Positions 48,868 to 58,034 of a stretch of 64,000 nt of DNA are shown here, in pieces. The DNA is from Flammulina velutipes (taxonomy: Eukaryota > Basidiomycota > Agaricomycetes > Agaricales > Physalacriaceae). The stretch lies in the NCBI GenBank assembly GCA_011800155.1, contig CM022372.1:1364001-1428000 (forward strand), in the 5' to 3' direction. The first letter of the stretch is position 1. Every line of letters starts with the position of its first letter. Below the pieces are notes generated by a model, which saw only the letters and a program-made list of their open reading frames with translations, was not told the origin of the DNA and made no database searches. A program made the translations under genes and the position numbers.

Positions 48868-51734
48868 ATGGCACCCTGTCTGCAACTTGCACGACGACAA
48901 TGCGGGCGGTGGCTGCAACCGCGACGGCTCGCGTTCAGTGGCGCGCTGGCTGCTGGACTAGTCGCGACAGTAGGTTATCGATCGTTCGCTCTGTCAGCAG
49001 TCACGCAGTGGCACGGTAAACTCCCTCGTCTTGCTTCTTGTTTCTCCACCACCACCTTTGCCGTTCCAATGTCGATTAAACCGCCTCAAGATGCGCCGGT
49101 GTGGGACCATACAGCTGAACAGATAGTCAGTTCGGTCAAGGACAGCGTAGCCAAGCACAAGGCGGCAATGGACAAGGTTGCCGCACTAGCTCCGAAGGAC
49201 GCCAACTTCAAATCGGTACGCTGCTATCTGGCTCTCCTATAACACAAACATTGAAGTTTACTAGGTTTTTGTAAGTAATGCCAAATTCTCTCGGAAACTC
49301 AATTCTGAGAGACGTTGCAGCTAGCAATCTCAGAAGCCGATACTCTCTTCGACAATGTTACTGAACCGCTTTCTTTCTATCAAAACGTTTCGCCCTCCAA
49401 GGAGCTTCGCGATGCTTCCAACGAGGCTGAATCCATCGTTCGCGACTACGGCGTCGACGATTCCATGCGTCTGGACGTCTTCCAAGCCAAAGTTGCCGCC
49501 CAGAAGAACTTGAAGGATTCTGGCGATTTGGATAAACTCTCCGCTGAAGAGCAGCGTCTCGTGGAGAAGATGGTGCGTAGCATTATCCTAGTAACCTGAT
49601 CTCAGCTCATCGTTATCAGGTCTTAGATGGCACTCGTGCTGGATTGGCTTTACCTGACAATACGCGCACGGAGCTCATGGAACTCAAGAAGGAACTCTCT
49701 AAATTGAGCCTTGACTTTAGCAAGAATTTCAACGAGGAGAACGTGCGTGCGCCATCCTTGCTACGAAGACTCGGCGTTGAAACTCTCACAGGGCATCATA
49801 ACTTTTACCGCTGAAGAGCTCGACGGTGTCCCATCGGACGTGATCTCAGGCTATACGAAGCGTACGGAGGATGGTAAGGATCTTTACGATGTAACCTACA
49901 AGACCCCAGACATTTTCCCAATCGTACGCATCCTCAAATATTCAATTACGTTGAACACAATTAATATCTTCCCCCCAGTTTAAATACGCGAAGAACCCCA
50001 CGACTCGCCAGCGCGCTCACGAAGGTCACGAATCGCGGCTGGAGATCAATGTTCCAATATTGAGCAAGGCCATTGATCTGCGTCGCAAGATCGCCGGTAT
50101 CCTGGGGTACAAGACTTGGGCAGACTACGTTACGGAGGTCAAGATGATCAAAAACGGCGACAATGTCAGCAAGTTCCTTGACGACCTCGAGCACAAGCTT
50201 CGCCCTGTTGGCTTGAAGGACAAGGAGACTCTTCTCGCACTCAAAAAACAGGAACATGAGGAGGCTGGCTTGCCGTTCGATGGTGAATTCTACATCTGGG
50301 ATTACAGGTACTACGACCGCAAATTCATCGAAAAGAGCTTGGATTTGGACGACGCAGAAGTAAAGGAATACTTCCCGGTTAACGTCGTCATTCCTACGAT
50401 CCTGTCGATCTACCAAAACCTCTTGGGTGTGCAGTTCCAAGAAATCAAAAATGGATCGACCTGGCATCCCGATGTCCAACAATTTGCCGTCTGGGAGAAG
50501 GATGCGAAGGACGAATCTGGGTTTGTGGGATACTGTTATCTTGATCTGTTCCCTCGAGGTATGACCTATGATGTGTTGCTGGCACTGGCTAAAGATTGCG
50601 TCGTAGAATCGAAATACTCTCATGCGGCTGTCTGGCCTCTCTTACCAGGTTATGACCAGGCGGACGGCACGCGACACTACCCTCTCGCCGCCATGGTCGC
50701 GAATTTGGCAAAGCCGACGCCGGAAAAGCCTGCCTTGATGAGGCACGATGACGTTGTCACGTTCTTCCATGAAATGGGACACGTCTTCCATGGATTGCTC
50801 AGTCATACCAAATTCTCGAGGTTTCATGGCACGAGGTTGGCATATCCCCTTGTTTGACATAGCGGTCAACTAATATGTGTTGACAGTGTCGCAAGAGACT
50901 TCGTAGAAGCGCCATCGCAAATGTTGGAGAACTGGTGCTGGGAGCCTAAAGTGCTGGAGATCATGTCGAGCCATTACGAAACTCAGAAACCATTGTCGCC
51001 TGAACTGATCGAAAAGCTCATCAAGAGGTTAGTCGTATTCTCGAGTCCCTTCGCGGTAGCATCTCTGACGTTGTTCTAGTCGATATGTTAACGTTGGGCT
51101 ATTCTACCTGCGCCAAATCTTCTTTGCCAAGTTTGACATCAAAGTTCACACTGATTCTGGTGTGTAAATATCAGAAACGGGGAGCATGCGACTAACCACT
51201 CGTCCTCTTCGATAGAAAGTGCGGACTATACTGCACTATGGAACGATTTACGGGAGTCTATATCCTTAGTCAAGTCTGGGAAACCAACTCCCGGGCAAGG
51301 TACTTTTGGACATATCGCTGGGTAAGCGTTCTCTGTACTATGGTTTATTTTCGTACCACTAACATCGCTTTTCCCGCAGGGGCTATGATGCGGGATACTA
51401 TGGTTATACTTATTCCCTTGTCTTTGCGGCGGATATGTATGGTATGTGGAAAGCTATCAATTACTGTGTCATAGTCAACTTACGCCTATTTGTAGCTACT
51501 GTGTTCAAGGCCGACCCGCTGGACCCAACCCGCGGACAACGTTACCGTGATAAGATTCTACGCTTTGGAGGTTCGCGCGAGGAACTGGACTCGCTCAAGG
51601 TGTGTAGAATGACGACACTAGTGTCTGAGAGGTTGCTAACACCATGACAGGACTTTTTGGGACGCGAGCCGGATGTGGACGCGTTCATGAAGGAGATCTT
51701 CGGCCCAAATTCATCCTCGAAGGCTAGTTTGTGA
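48868..51734 (+). CDS. M3-family oligopeptidase (thimet oligopeptidase/saccharolysin-like)
   Basis: Zinc metallopeptidase that cleaves short peptides. The catalytic motif is FHEMGHVFHG (HExxH) with the third ligand in the downstream exon (FVEAPSQMLENWCW). Other family marks are YLDLFPRGMTYD, GHIAGGYDAGYYGYTYS and FLGREPDVDAFMKE near the C-terminus. About nine introns. The first ATG (48868) gives an N-terminal extension MAPCLQLARRQCGRW rich in Arg with a hydrophobic stretch, consistent with mitochondrial targeting; a second in-frame ATG at 49069 (MSIKPPQDAPVWD) would give the cytosolic form. The extension holds an internal Met-flanked joint, so dual localisation is plausible but not shown. Ends NSSSKASL at TGA 51732-51734. 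Confidence 0.93.
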
Positions 51735-52387
51735 TAAACGGTCAACAAATTATCAATTTATTATAGTCAGTGAAACAATTTTGGATACCTTTTGCTCTAC
51801 TGTGACGGTCGACTACAATTGCGTGGGTGGGCAATGGTGTGCGGTTCGAATTACAGATGCTATGTTCTTGCGAGCAGTTTTGGGGCGCTAACATTTCTTT
51901 TATTAGGTGCTCTTTGGCTATTTCGATATGAGGCTCCCACGGTTGGCAACACCTTTGGTCCAAGTACTGTGGCATTACAACGCAAATCTGACAACCGGCT
52001 ATGGTGGTTACGACGTGTTTTGCGGTAATCCACACTCCCAGCTACTCTACCAGTGGTAACATAGCCACCGTTGCTTTAGTAAGTTACTAAGCTCCGAGTG
52101 ACTGAGCCTTAGCTTGAAAGGATGATCTTTCGTCACTGGGTGGCTATGTCTTTAGCTCCATGGTGCCCTGCCTATCGGGTAGTGCTATTCTTACGGCGGT
52201 ACTGCCTGTTGTCAATAGGATCCTAGGTATAAAGGCGCAACCGATGCTTTTTAGGTCACTTTTACAAGCCTGGTGCTTACCACCTTAAACATACCATGTG
52301 AGTGGATGCGACGACGGCTCTGTTTAGGATCGCTGATTCGCGTCTGTAGTCAACCACGGGCAGGATCCCTAGATTGAATCGGTCGAT
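51735..52387. other. Spacer before the repeat-protein gene
   Basis: About 650 bp. A short plus frame (51792-52028) has a hydrophobic stretch but no domain. No firm gene, repeat or tRNA is visible. Confidence 0.45.
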
Positions 52388-53675
52388 ATGAGATTATCGG
52401 CTTCCATGATGTGTCTTTTGGCATTCGTGATACAGTCCGGCGTGATGGCATACCCAATAGTACGAGGTCTTTCGCACATCGTGGCGTCCATTACTGACAA
52501 GTTACTGGATTTAGGACTTGCTTGGAAGCGCCAAGGATCTCGTCGATACAGGAACACAAGCTGTCGACACTGGAACTCAAGCTTTCGAGGCGGGAAAGGG
52601 GGCAGTTGACAAAGGAAAGGAAACTGTCAAGGGTGTCAAAGGAAAGGGCAAGAAGGGCAAGGGCGACACGAAAGAAACGACAGATGGCGACGCAACAGAG
52701 GATGGGGATGGGAAGAAGAAGAAGAAGGAGAAGGGTGGCGAGAACGGAGATGCAGCTGACGCGACAGATGGCGACACAACAGAGGATGGTGATAGGAAGA
52801 AGAAGAAGAAGAAGGGCGGCGAGGACGGCGAGGCAGCAGACGATGACGCGACAGACGGCGGCGCAACAGAGGATGGGGATGGGAAGAAGAAGAAGAAGAA
52901 GAAGAAGGGTGGCGAGGACGGAGATGCAGCAGACGCGACAGATAGCGACGCAACAGAGGATGGTGATGGGAAGAAGGAGAAGAAAAAGAAGGGCGGCGAG
53001 GATGGCGAGGCAGCAGACGATGACGCGACAGACGGCGACGCAACAGAGGATGGTGATGGGAAGAAGAAGAAGAAGAAGAAGGGTGGCGAGGATGGCGAGG
53101 CAGCAGACGATGACGCGACAGACGGCGGCGCAACAGAGGATGGGGATGGGAAGAAGAAGAAGAAGAAGAAGAAGGGTGGCGAGGACGGAGATGCAGCAGA
53201 CGCGACAGATAGCGACGCAACAGAGGATGGTGATGGGAAGAAGGAGAAGAAAAAGAAGGGCGGCGAGGATGGCGAGGCAGCAGACGATGACGCGACAGAC
53301 GGCGACGCAACAGAGGATGGTGATGGGAAGAAGAAGAAGAAGAAGAAGGGTGGCGAGGATGGCGAGGCAGCAGACGATGACGCGACAGACGGCGGCGCAA
53401 CAGAGGATGGGGATGGGAAGAAGAAGAAGAAGAAGAAGAAGGGTGGCGAGGACGGAGATGCAGCAGACGCGACAGATAGCGACGCAACAGAGGATGGTGA
53501 TGGGAAGAAGGAGAAGAAAAAGAAGGGCGGCGAGGACGGAGATGCAGCAGACGCGACAGATAGCGACGCAACAGAGGATGGCGATGGGAAGAAGAAGAAG
53601 AAGAAGAAGAAGGGTGGCGAGGACGGCGAGGCAGCAGATGGCGCGACAGATGGCGACGCAACAGAGGATGCCTAA
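52388..53675 (+). CDS. Signal-peptide-bearing, charge-alternating repeat protein
   Basis: Two exons. Exon 1 (52388-52459) encodes MRLSASMMCLLAFVIQSGV followed by MAYPI, a secretory signal with a small-residue cleavage region. A GTACGA...TTTAG intron (52460-52514 or thereabouts) joins in frame to DLLGSAKDLVDTGTQAVDTG. A spacer with Gly/Lys repeats (KGKETVKGVKGKGKKGKGD) leads to about ten repeats of 28-31 residues, each an acidic Ala/Asp/Thr/Glu block (GGEDGEAADDDATDG, ATEDGDG) followed by a run of 6-8 lysines. It ends ATEDA and TAA. The product is a highly charged, disordered polyampholyte of about 410 residues; I do not recognise a family. It could be a wall or extracellular protein, or signal cleavage may not occur. 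No conserved domain exists. Confidence 0.8.
52817..53640 (+). repeat. Tandem minisatellite array encoding the charged repeats
   Basis: Units of 84-93 bp alternate in a higher-order pattern: A (ends in K8), B (contains KKEKKKK) and C (ends in K7), together about 267 bp. The order is A-B-C-A-B-C-A-B-B', then a partial unit. The successive ABC copies are nearly identical at DNA level. The lysine blocks are AAG microsatellites. Confidence 0.9.
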
Positions 53676-54095
53676 AATCGCAACAGTATCTAGCGTAAGA
53701 GTAGATGGACTGAGGGAAACTACAGATGATGTATGGTATATACTCAACACATTAGTATGAAGGTCAAAATGCCAAAATATTATTTTCCAGGCTACACTTA
53801 TAAAATCGACCTAAATCTAGATACAAAGCTGAAAAGGTCTATTAAATATGGTTATACTCAGTGTATCTCTCAGAGAGACTTAGTGTGCTGGAGAGAGACT
53901 TAGCGTAATGGAGAGAGACTTAGTGATTGCACGAGAGAGACTTAGTGATCATGATGGAGAGAGACTTAGTAATAATTGTAAGGGAGAGACTTAATAATGG
54001 CAAGAGATAGAGAGATAAGCAGAGATAGAGTGGCGCTGAGACTAGTTCGTGCACGCAAGTCGGGCCGGACCAACCGGACCAGAGTGAGGCCTCAG

Positions 54096-54572
54096 GCCTC
54101 AGTCAAGAGGTGCCAGATCTCTGAATCTTGGAATTCTTCTCACGATGGCCCCCCCTAAAAAAGGAAAGCACAGCTTTCGGCACCTCGAACGGCTGCCGGT
54201 CCTTGGGTCAACTCGTACCACGACGTTCACGCCTCTATCGCGTCTTTCATACCTCTGATTGTAGCAGAAAGATGAAATGACCACGGTGCATCGTCAATGT
54301 ATATGATTACTGTAAATTAAGGCTCAACAGTTATCCTAACTCTCATTGCGCTCTACATTCCGTGCTGGCCCAAAAGATACCTCCGTTACCAAATTCTGAG
54401 CAGAATTCAAGACAGATGGCAACACACAAGTCGGAATCTTCCTTGCTTACTCCCTCGAATGCTTACTGTGGCGTCTACGGCAGTAACCGAACAATGATTG
54501 CCGTGAAATCTCGCGTGGCTTGATTGGTATCCAAGATTCAGAGATCTGGCACCTCTTGGCCTCAGTACTCAG
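54096..54572. mobile_element. Nested insertion with internal inverted repeats
   Basis: Absent from the opposite arm, which reads straight from GTGAGGCCTCAG to TTTGG. Removing 477 bp restores that sequence, with CTCAG repeated at both sides (54091-54095 and 54568-54572). A 27-bp perfect inverted repeat (54105-54131 with 54531-54557) marks the element's termini closely. Duplication length could be read as 5 or 8 bp (GGCCTCAG also occurs on both sides). Confidence 0.7.
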
Positions 54573-54585
54573 TTTGGACAGTGAT

Positions 54586-54853
54586 CACTGGGAAAAGTGC
54601 ACAATATTTCGACATCAAAAAGTACTGGAAGTATGTAAAGTTTCTTTACCATATCTTTAGTGCCAGAAACAGGTTCAAAACAGGTAGAGATATGCTTAAA
54701 GTGTAAAAATATGCATTAAATATTCAAAATTCAACATATCTTCTTGATTTTATTGGTCCTTTGAGGTCATTTTTGGCATTTAAAATATCCTCAAAATACT
54801 TTACATACTTTTACCAAATTTTATGGTCAGAATATCTTGTATTTCCCCCAGTG
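54586..54853. mobile_element. CACTA-like miniature element
   Basis: Starts CACTGGGAAAAGTGC and ends TTTCCCCCAGTG, flanked by GAT on both sides (54583-54585 and 54854-54856), a 3-bp duplication. Its ends are imperfect inverted repeats and inner copies of AAGTATGTAAAGT occur in opposite orientation. The opposite arm of the host element reads AGTGATGTCATAC with no insertion. Three-bp duplication and CACTG ends match the CACTA/EnSpm class. Confidence 0.65.
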
Positions 54854-55275
54854 GATGTCATACATTCTCCAGGCCAAAGTTCCACCAGGGGGGCTACCAT
54901 CGGAGAAATCATGAGAGCAACAAGCTTGCCAAAGTGGCAAGATTTCTATGCTAACTTTTATCGTTGAAGTTAAGTAATTCTACTTGTGATGTGAACATAG
55001 GACCTAAAGTATTGCGCGCCACATAAGCGGCCCCACGGCAAGTCGTCCTTAAAAGGGAAAGACCCTTCATTTCACGGTAGCCCCCGGTGGAACTTTGGCC
55101 TGGAGAACGTATGACATCACTGTCCAAACTGAGGCCTCACTCTGGTCCGGTTGGTCCGGCCCGACTTGTGTGCACGAACTAGTCTCAGCGCCACTCTATC
55201 TCTGCTTATCTCTCTCTCTCTTGCCATTGTATCTCTCTTACAATTATTACTAAGCTCGTGCAATTACTAAGTCTC

Positions 55276-55500
55276 TTTTTTTTTGGTGGAGGTAGTATCG
55301 CGACCCATGGCTAACGACATGATTGCGTCGTTCCCGTGGGCCACTCCCTGGGGCGCTAGCTAGGCCAACGCATGTTGTATTGTAGATCGAGGTGTAGGAC
55401 TGTAGACGTGAAGCCAATGATAGTTGTTTTAACCACCGCGAGGAAATGCATTCCGCACTTTTGTGTGGGACTCGGACCCGTTGATCCGGAGAACCTTCCC
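55276..55500 (-). mobile_element. 5'-truncated SINE (tRNA-derived) in the right arm
   Basis: Read on the minus strand, the 225-bp body has a B-box-like GGTCCGAGTCC (complement of 55468-55478) near its 5' end and an A-run (complement of the T9 at 55276-55284) at its 3' end. It is flanked by a 16-bp target-site duplication: GCAATTACTAAGTCTC (55260-55275) and GCAATCACTAAGTCTC (55501-55516), one mismatch. No A box is visible, so the tRNA head seems truncated. The left arm has the sequence without this insertion. Confidence 0.7.
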
Positions 55501-55789
55501 GCAATCACTAAGTCTCTCTCTGTTACGCTAAGTCTCTCTCCATTACGCCAAGTCTCTCTCCAGCACACTAAGTCTCTCTGAGAGATACACTGAGTATAAC
55601 CATATTTAATAGACCTTTTCAGCTTTGTATCTAGATTTAGGTTGATTTTATAAGTGTAGCCTGGAAAATAATATTTTGGCATTTTGACCTTCATAGGTCA
55701 GCAACATTCTCACATTCTAAACATTGGCACCCTCAATTATCTGGAGGAGGGGTTGGACCCCCTCCCTAGACTGGTGTTAGGGGAGGGGG

Positions 55790-56212
55790 TCTACCTGGCC
55801 TCTCGGTTTATCAAAATATTTTTAAAGTCCGAGCCTGTGCCGATCTCTCTGAATTCATCGGTGGTGGCGTCCTAGAATTGGCTAGAGATGGCTCTTCCTC
55901 AATCATCCCTACAACAAACCAAGCAACTCTCTCGAGCTTTGCCGCTCATCATAGAAAATTGGCGGCCATTCATTCCATATTTTGGACCATTTGTAGAGAG
56001 TTTCAATGGTTCCGACTTCGTAGGAAGAGTGGGGGGCAATATCATGCTAATCACTGTCATAAAATTGTGGTAGCTCTTGAAAACGACTGGAGGTAGCAAA
56101 TTGGTGTTCTAGCTTGTGTACTCAATACTTTCTCCTAGTGCTCGCATGTAACCCTAACCTTTGATTGATAGCGGAGATCGAAATATTTTGATAAACCGAG
56201 AGGCCAGGTAGA
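55790..56212. repeat. Inverted repeat with 32-bp perfect arms
   Basis: 55790-55821 is the exact reverse complement of 56181-56212 (TCTACCTGGCCTCTCGG at the left). G-rich tracts just outside the arms (GGGGAGGGGG) pair imperfectly with C-rich tracts. About 420 bp in total; likely another small fold-back or MITE remnant. No target-site duplication resolved. Confidence 0.7.
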
Positions 56213-56672
56213 GCCCCTCCCCCAAACCCAGGCTCTATAAGTCGTGAGTGCAACGAACATAGAACATAGAGCCAGGATCTCCAGGCTACCCCCTCCCTAG
56301 CTTCAGATTGTATTAATTCTGCTTTTACACTTCCTCTTCGAGCACTGATTACCATTTCCGGCCAACGGCTTAGCCGGCAACCTTGTGTGGCGTCGGAGGA
56401 CCTTAGTCTACTCCTCCATACTACCGCCCTCTTACCTGACTTGGTCACTGGCTGGGATGTCTTGTTCTAGATCCAAACTTGGTTACGGTCTGAATTACAT
56501 TCGGACCCCGCTTTACAGTTGAACTACAAGCTATAAATCATTACAGAAAGTCAATCATTAAGCCAGCTCCCGATGTAGTTAGCAATGTACAATACATTTA
56601 TTCAGATGTACTAACCATTTCGAGTTTATATTCGTGCAGATACACTTGAATGAGAACACGTCTTTCTCTCTC

Positions 56673-57057
56673 ACGGGTGGCATTCGCTTGTGCCTCCGAC
56701 AGGGGACCTCGCGTTGTGGATACGTTGAGGATACGTCGTGGCTCCGACACCAATCAATTTAATTAGGAATTATATATGTCATTATAGAAATTATAATTCA
56801 AATGTTTATTCAATCTATCGCGTAGTACGTAGGGAACAGTGTGGCACACATTGGTATTAGCTAGATGTTGTCATTGTCGAGGGTGAGTACTGAGCAGGAG
56901 GCACGTGGATCGAGCATTATGCGGAACCAAAGTTTATTAGTTGCTTGCCAGTACTTAGTACTTAATGCTTATCCCTGAAACATCGGATCCTCAACGTATC
57001 CTCAACGTATCCACAACGCGAGGTCCCCTGTCGGAGGCACAAGCGAATGCCACCCGT
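56673..57057. mobile_element. Miniature inverted-repeat element with 64-bp perfect terminal repeats
   Basis: 56673-56736 is the exact reverse complement of 56994-57057. The arm starts ACGGGTGGCATTCGC and contains a short tandem repeat (TCCTCAACGTA twice). The 257-bp centre is AT-rich with no coding. Perfect arms suggest recent activity. Flanking duplication is not clear. Confidence 0.75.
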
Positions 57058-57123
57058 GTCTGGCGCTTGTCTAGCCCTTAGGGATCGCTCCCGGGAACTC
57101 TCTTTTTTAATAGAAGATTTAGG

Positions 57124-57345
57124 AAGGTCAAAACACCAAAAGAGGGTGACCAGAATGAGGCAACAGATGGGGATGGGATCTAGAAGGAGAAGAAGGGCGG
57201 CAGTGATGGCGAGGATGCAGCAGAGCCTGAGAATGGGGAAGGAGAAGAAGAAGACCAGCGAGGAGGAGACGGATAAAAAGGCCACAGAGGATGTCGAAAA
57301 GCGCAATAGTATCTAGCGTAAGGGTAGATGAATCGATTCAAACTA
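57124..57345 (+). pseudogene. Decayed copy of the 3' end of the repeat-protein gene
   Basis: The frame KEKKGGSDGEDAAEPENG resembles the repeat units at 52.8-53.6 kb but is broken by stops and frameshifts. Bases around the end match the intact gene: the AGTATCTAGCGTAAG and GTAGATG sequence downstream of its stop (53688-53707) recurs at 57307-57326. So coding tail plus 3' flank were duplicated, then decayed or were separated by insertions. Confidence 0.7.
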
Positions 57346-57424
57346 CAGTTAACATATGTGCACATTCTTGTAAACCGGTGATGCCGATCAATGAGACAAA
57401 ACTTGTCACTTGCCACGAACCACC

Positions 57425-57927
57425 ATGATGCGATCCGTTGTGTGTCTTTCGCGCCGACGACTGTTTTCGACGACGCAGCGCACTCTTGCTGATCCTTGGC
57501 CTCTTCCTCATACACCTGAGCATCTGGCCAATACGACTACCCCAGATGGCCTGCCTGGAATGCCTCCGCTCGCAAGACATAACGAATCTGTCGACGTGCT
57601 CAGAGCGCGACTCACCTATCAATCGCGCAAGCGGGGCACGCTAGAGAGCGACCTCCTGCTCAGCACCTTTGCTCGCGATCACTTGAAAGCGATGGACGAG
57701 GGCGAGCTGAAGGAATACGACAAGGCGCGTCCGTTCTCCTGTCAAAGTTCTTTCTACTTTTAGCTTACATTTACAAGATGCTGGATGAACCAGACTGGGA
57801 CATTTACTATTGGTCGACGGGCAAGAGAACGCCCCCGGAGCGGTGGGAGAACTCCAAAATCTTGGAAAGGCTTCGGGTGCACGCCAGGAATGAAGGAAAG
57901 GTCGTTCGCATGATGCCCGCATTGTAG
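57425..57927 (+). CDS. SDH5: Succinate dehydrogenase assembly factor SDHAF2 (Sdh5)
   Basis: Mitochondrial matrix chaperone that helps attach FAD to the succinate dehydrogenase flavoprotein. The N-terminus [19 protein letters not shown] is a typical presequence. The core [19 protein letters not shown] and [14 protein letters not shown] leads over an intron to [15 protein letters not shown], the family signature. Two exons: 57425-57724 and 57778-57927. The joint uses AAG/GCGCGT as donor if the conserved DKMLDEPDW is to be kept; a GT donor four bases on with the acceptor at 57762 gives [15 protein letters not shown] instead. Ends VRMMPAL. Confidence 0.9.
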
Positions 57928-58034
57928 GAAAGATGTATATCTCGTACACAATTATTACTTACCAGCATCCCGGATATATGTGGCGTAGTTAATTTGCGTG
58001 ACTTGCCGTGACAACTTTTCTTCTGCTTTCCACC

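Larger units (their letters stand above)
53758..55693. mobile_element. Palindromic DNA element with TA target-site duplication, carrying nested insertions
   Basis: The left end starts TGAAGGTCAAAATGCC and the right end finishes GGCATTTTGACCTTCA; TA flanks both sides (53756-53757 and 55694-55695). The inverted arms run at least 338 bp on the left (to 54095) and resume, after insertions, to about 54901. On the right they run 55074-55693. Arms include tandem copies of a sequence close to GAGAGAGACTTAGCGTAATG. No transposase is seen, so it is non-autonomous; TA duplication fits the Tc1/mariner class, a tentative placement. Without the insertions it is about 0.95 kb, nearly all palindrome. Confidence 0.85.

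Noticed and set aside
51780..51860. tRNA-like B box (GGTTCGAATT) in the spacer after the peptidase
   Set aside because: No A box or cloverleaf can be drawn around it.
52491..53750. Long open frames on the opposite strand and in another forward frame across the repeat gene (up to 419 codons)
   Set aside because: Any frame stays open in an AAG/GAC-type repeat without stops. Only the plus frame with signal peptide, spliced start and matching repeat periodicity makes sense.
53881..54000. Regularly spaced 20-bp repeats resembling a CRISPR array
   Set aside because: Units are directly tandem without unique spacers and sit in a transposon arm of a eukaryotic genome.
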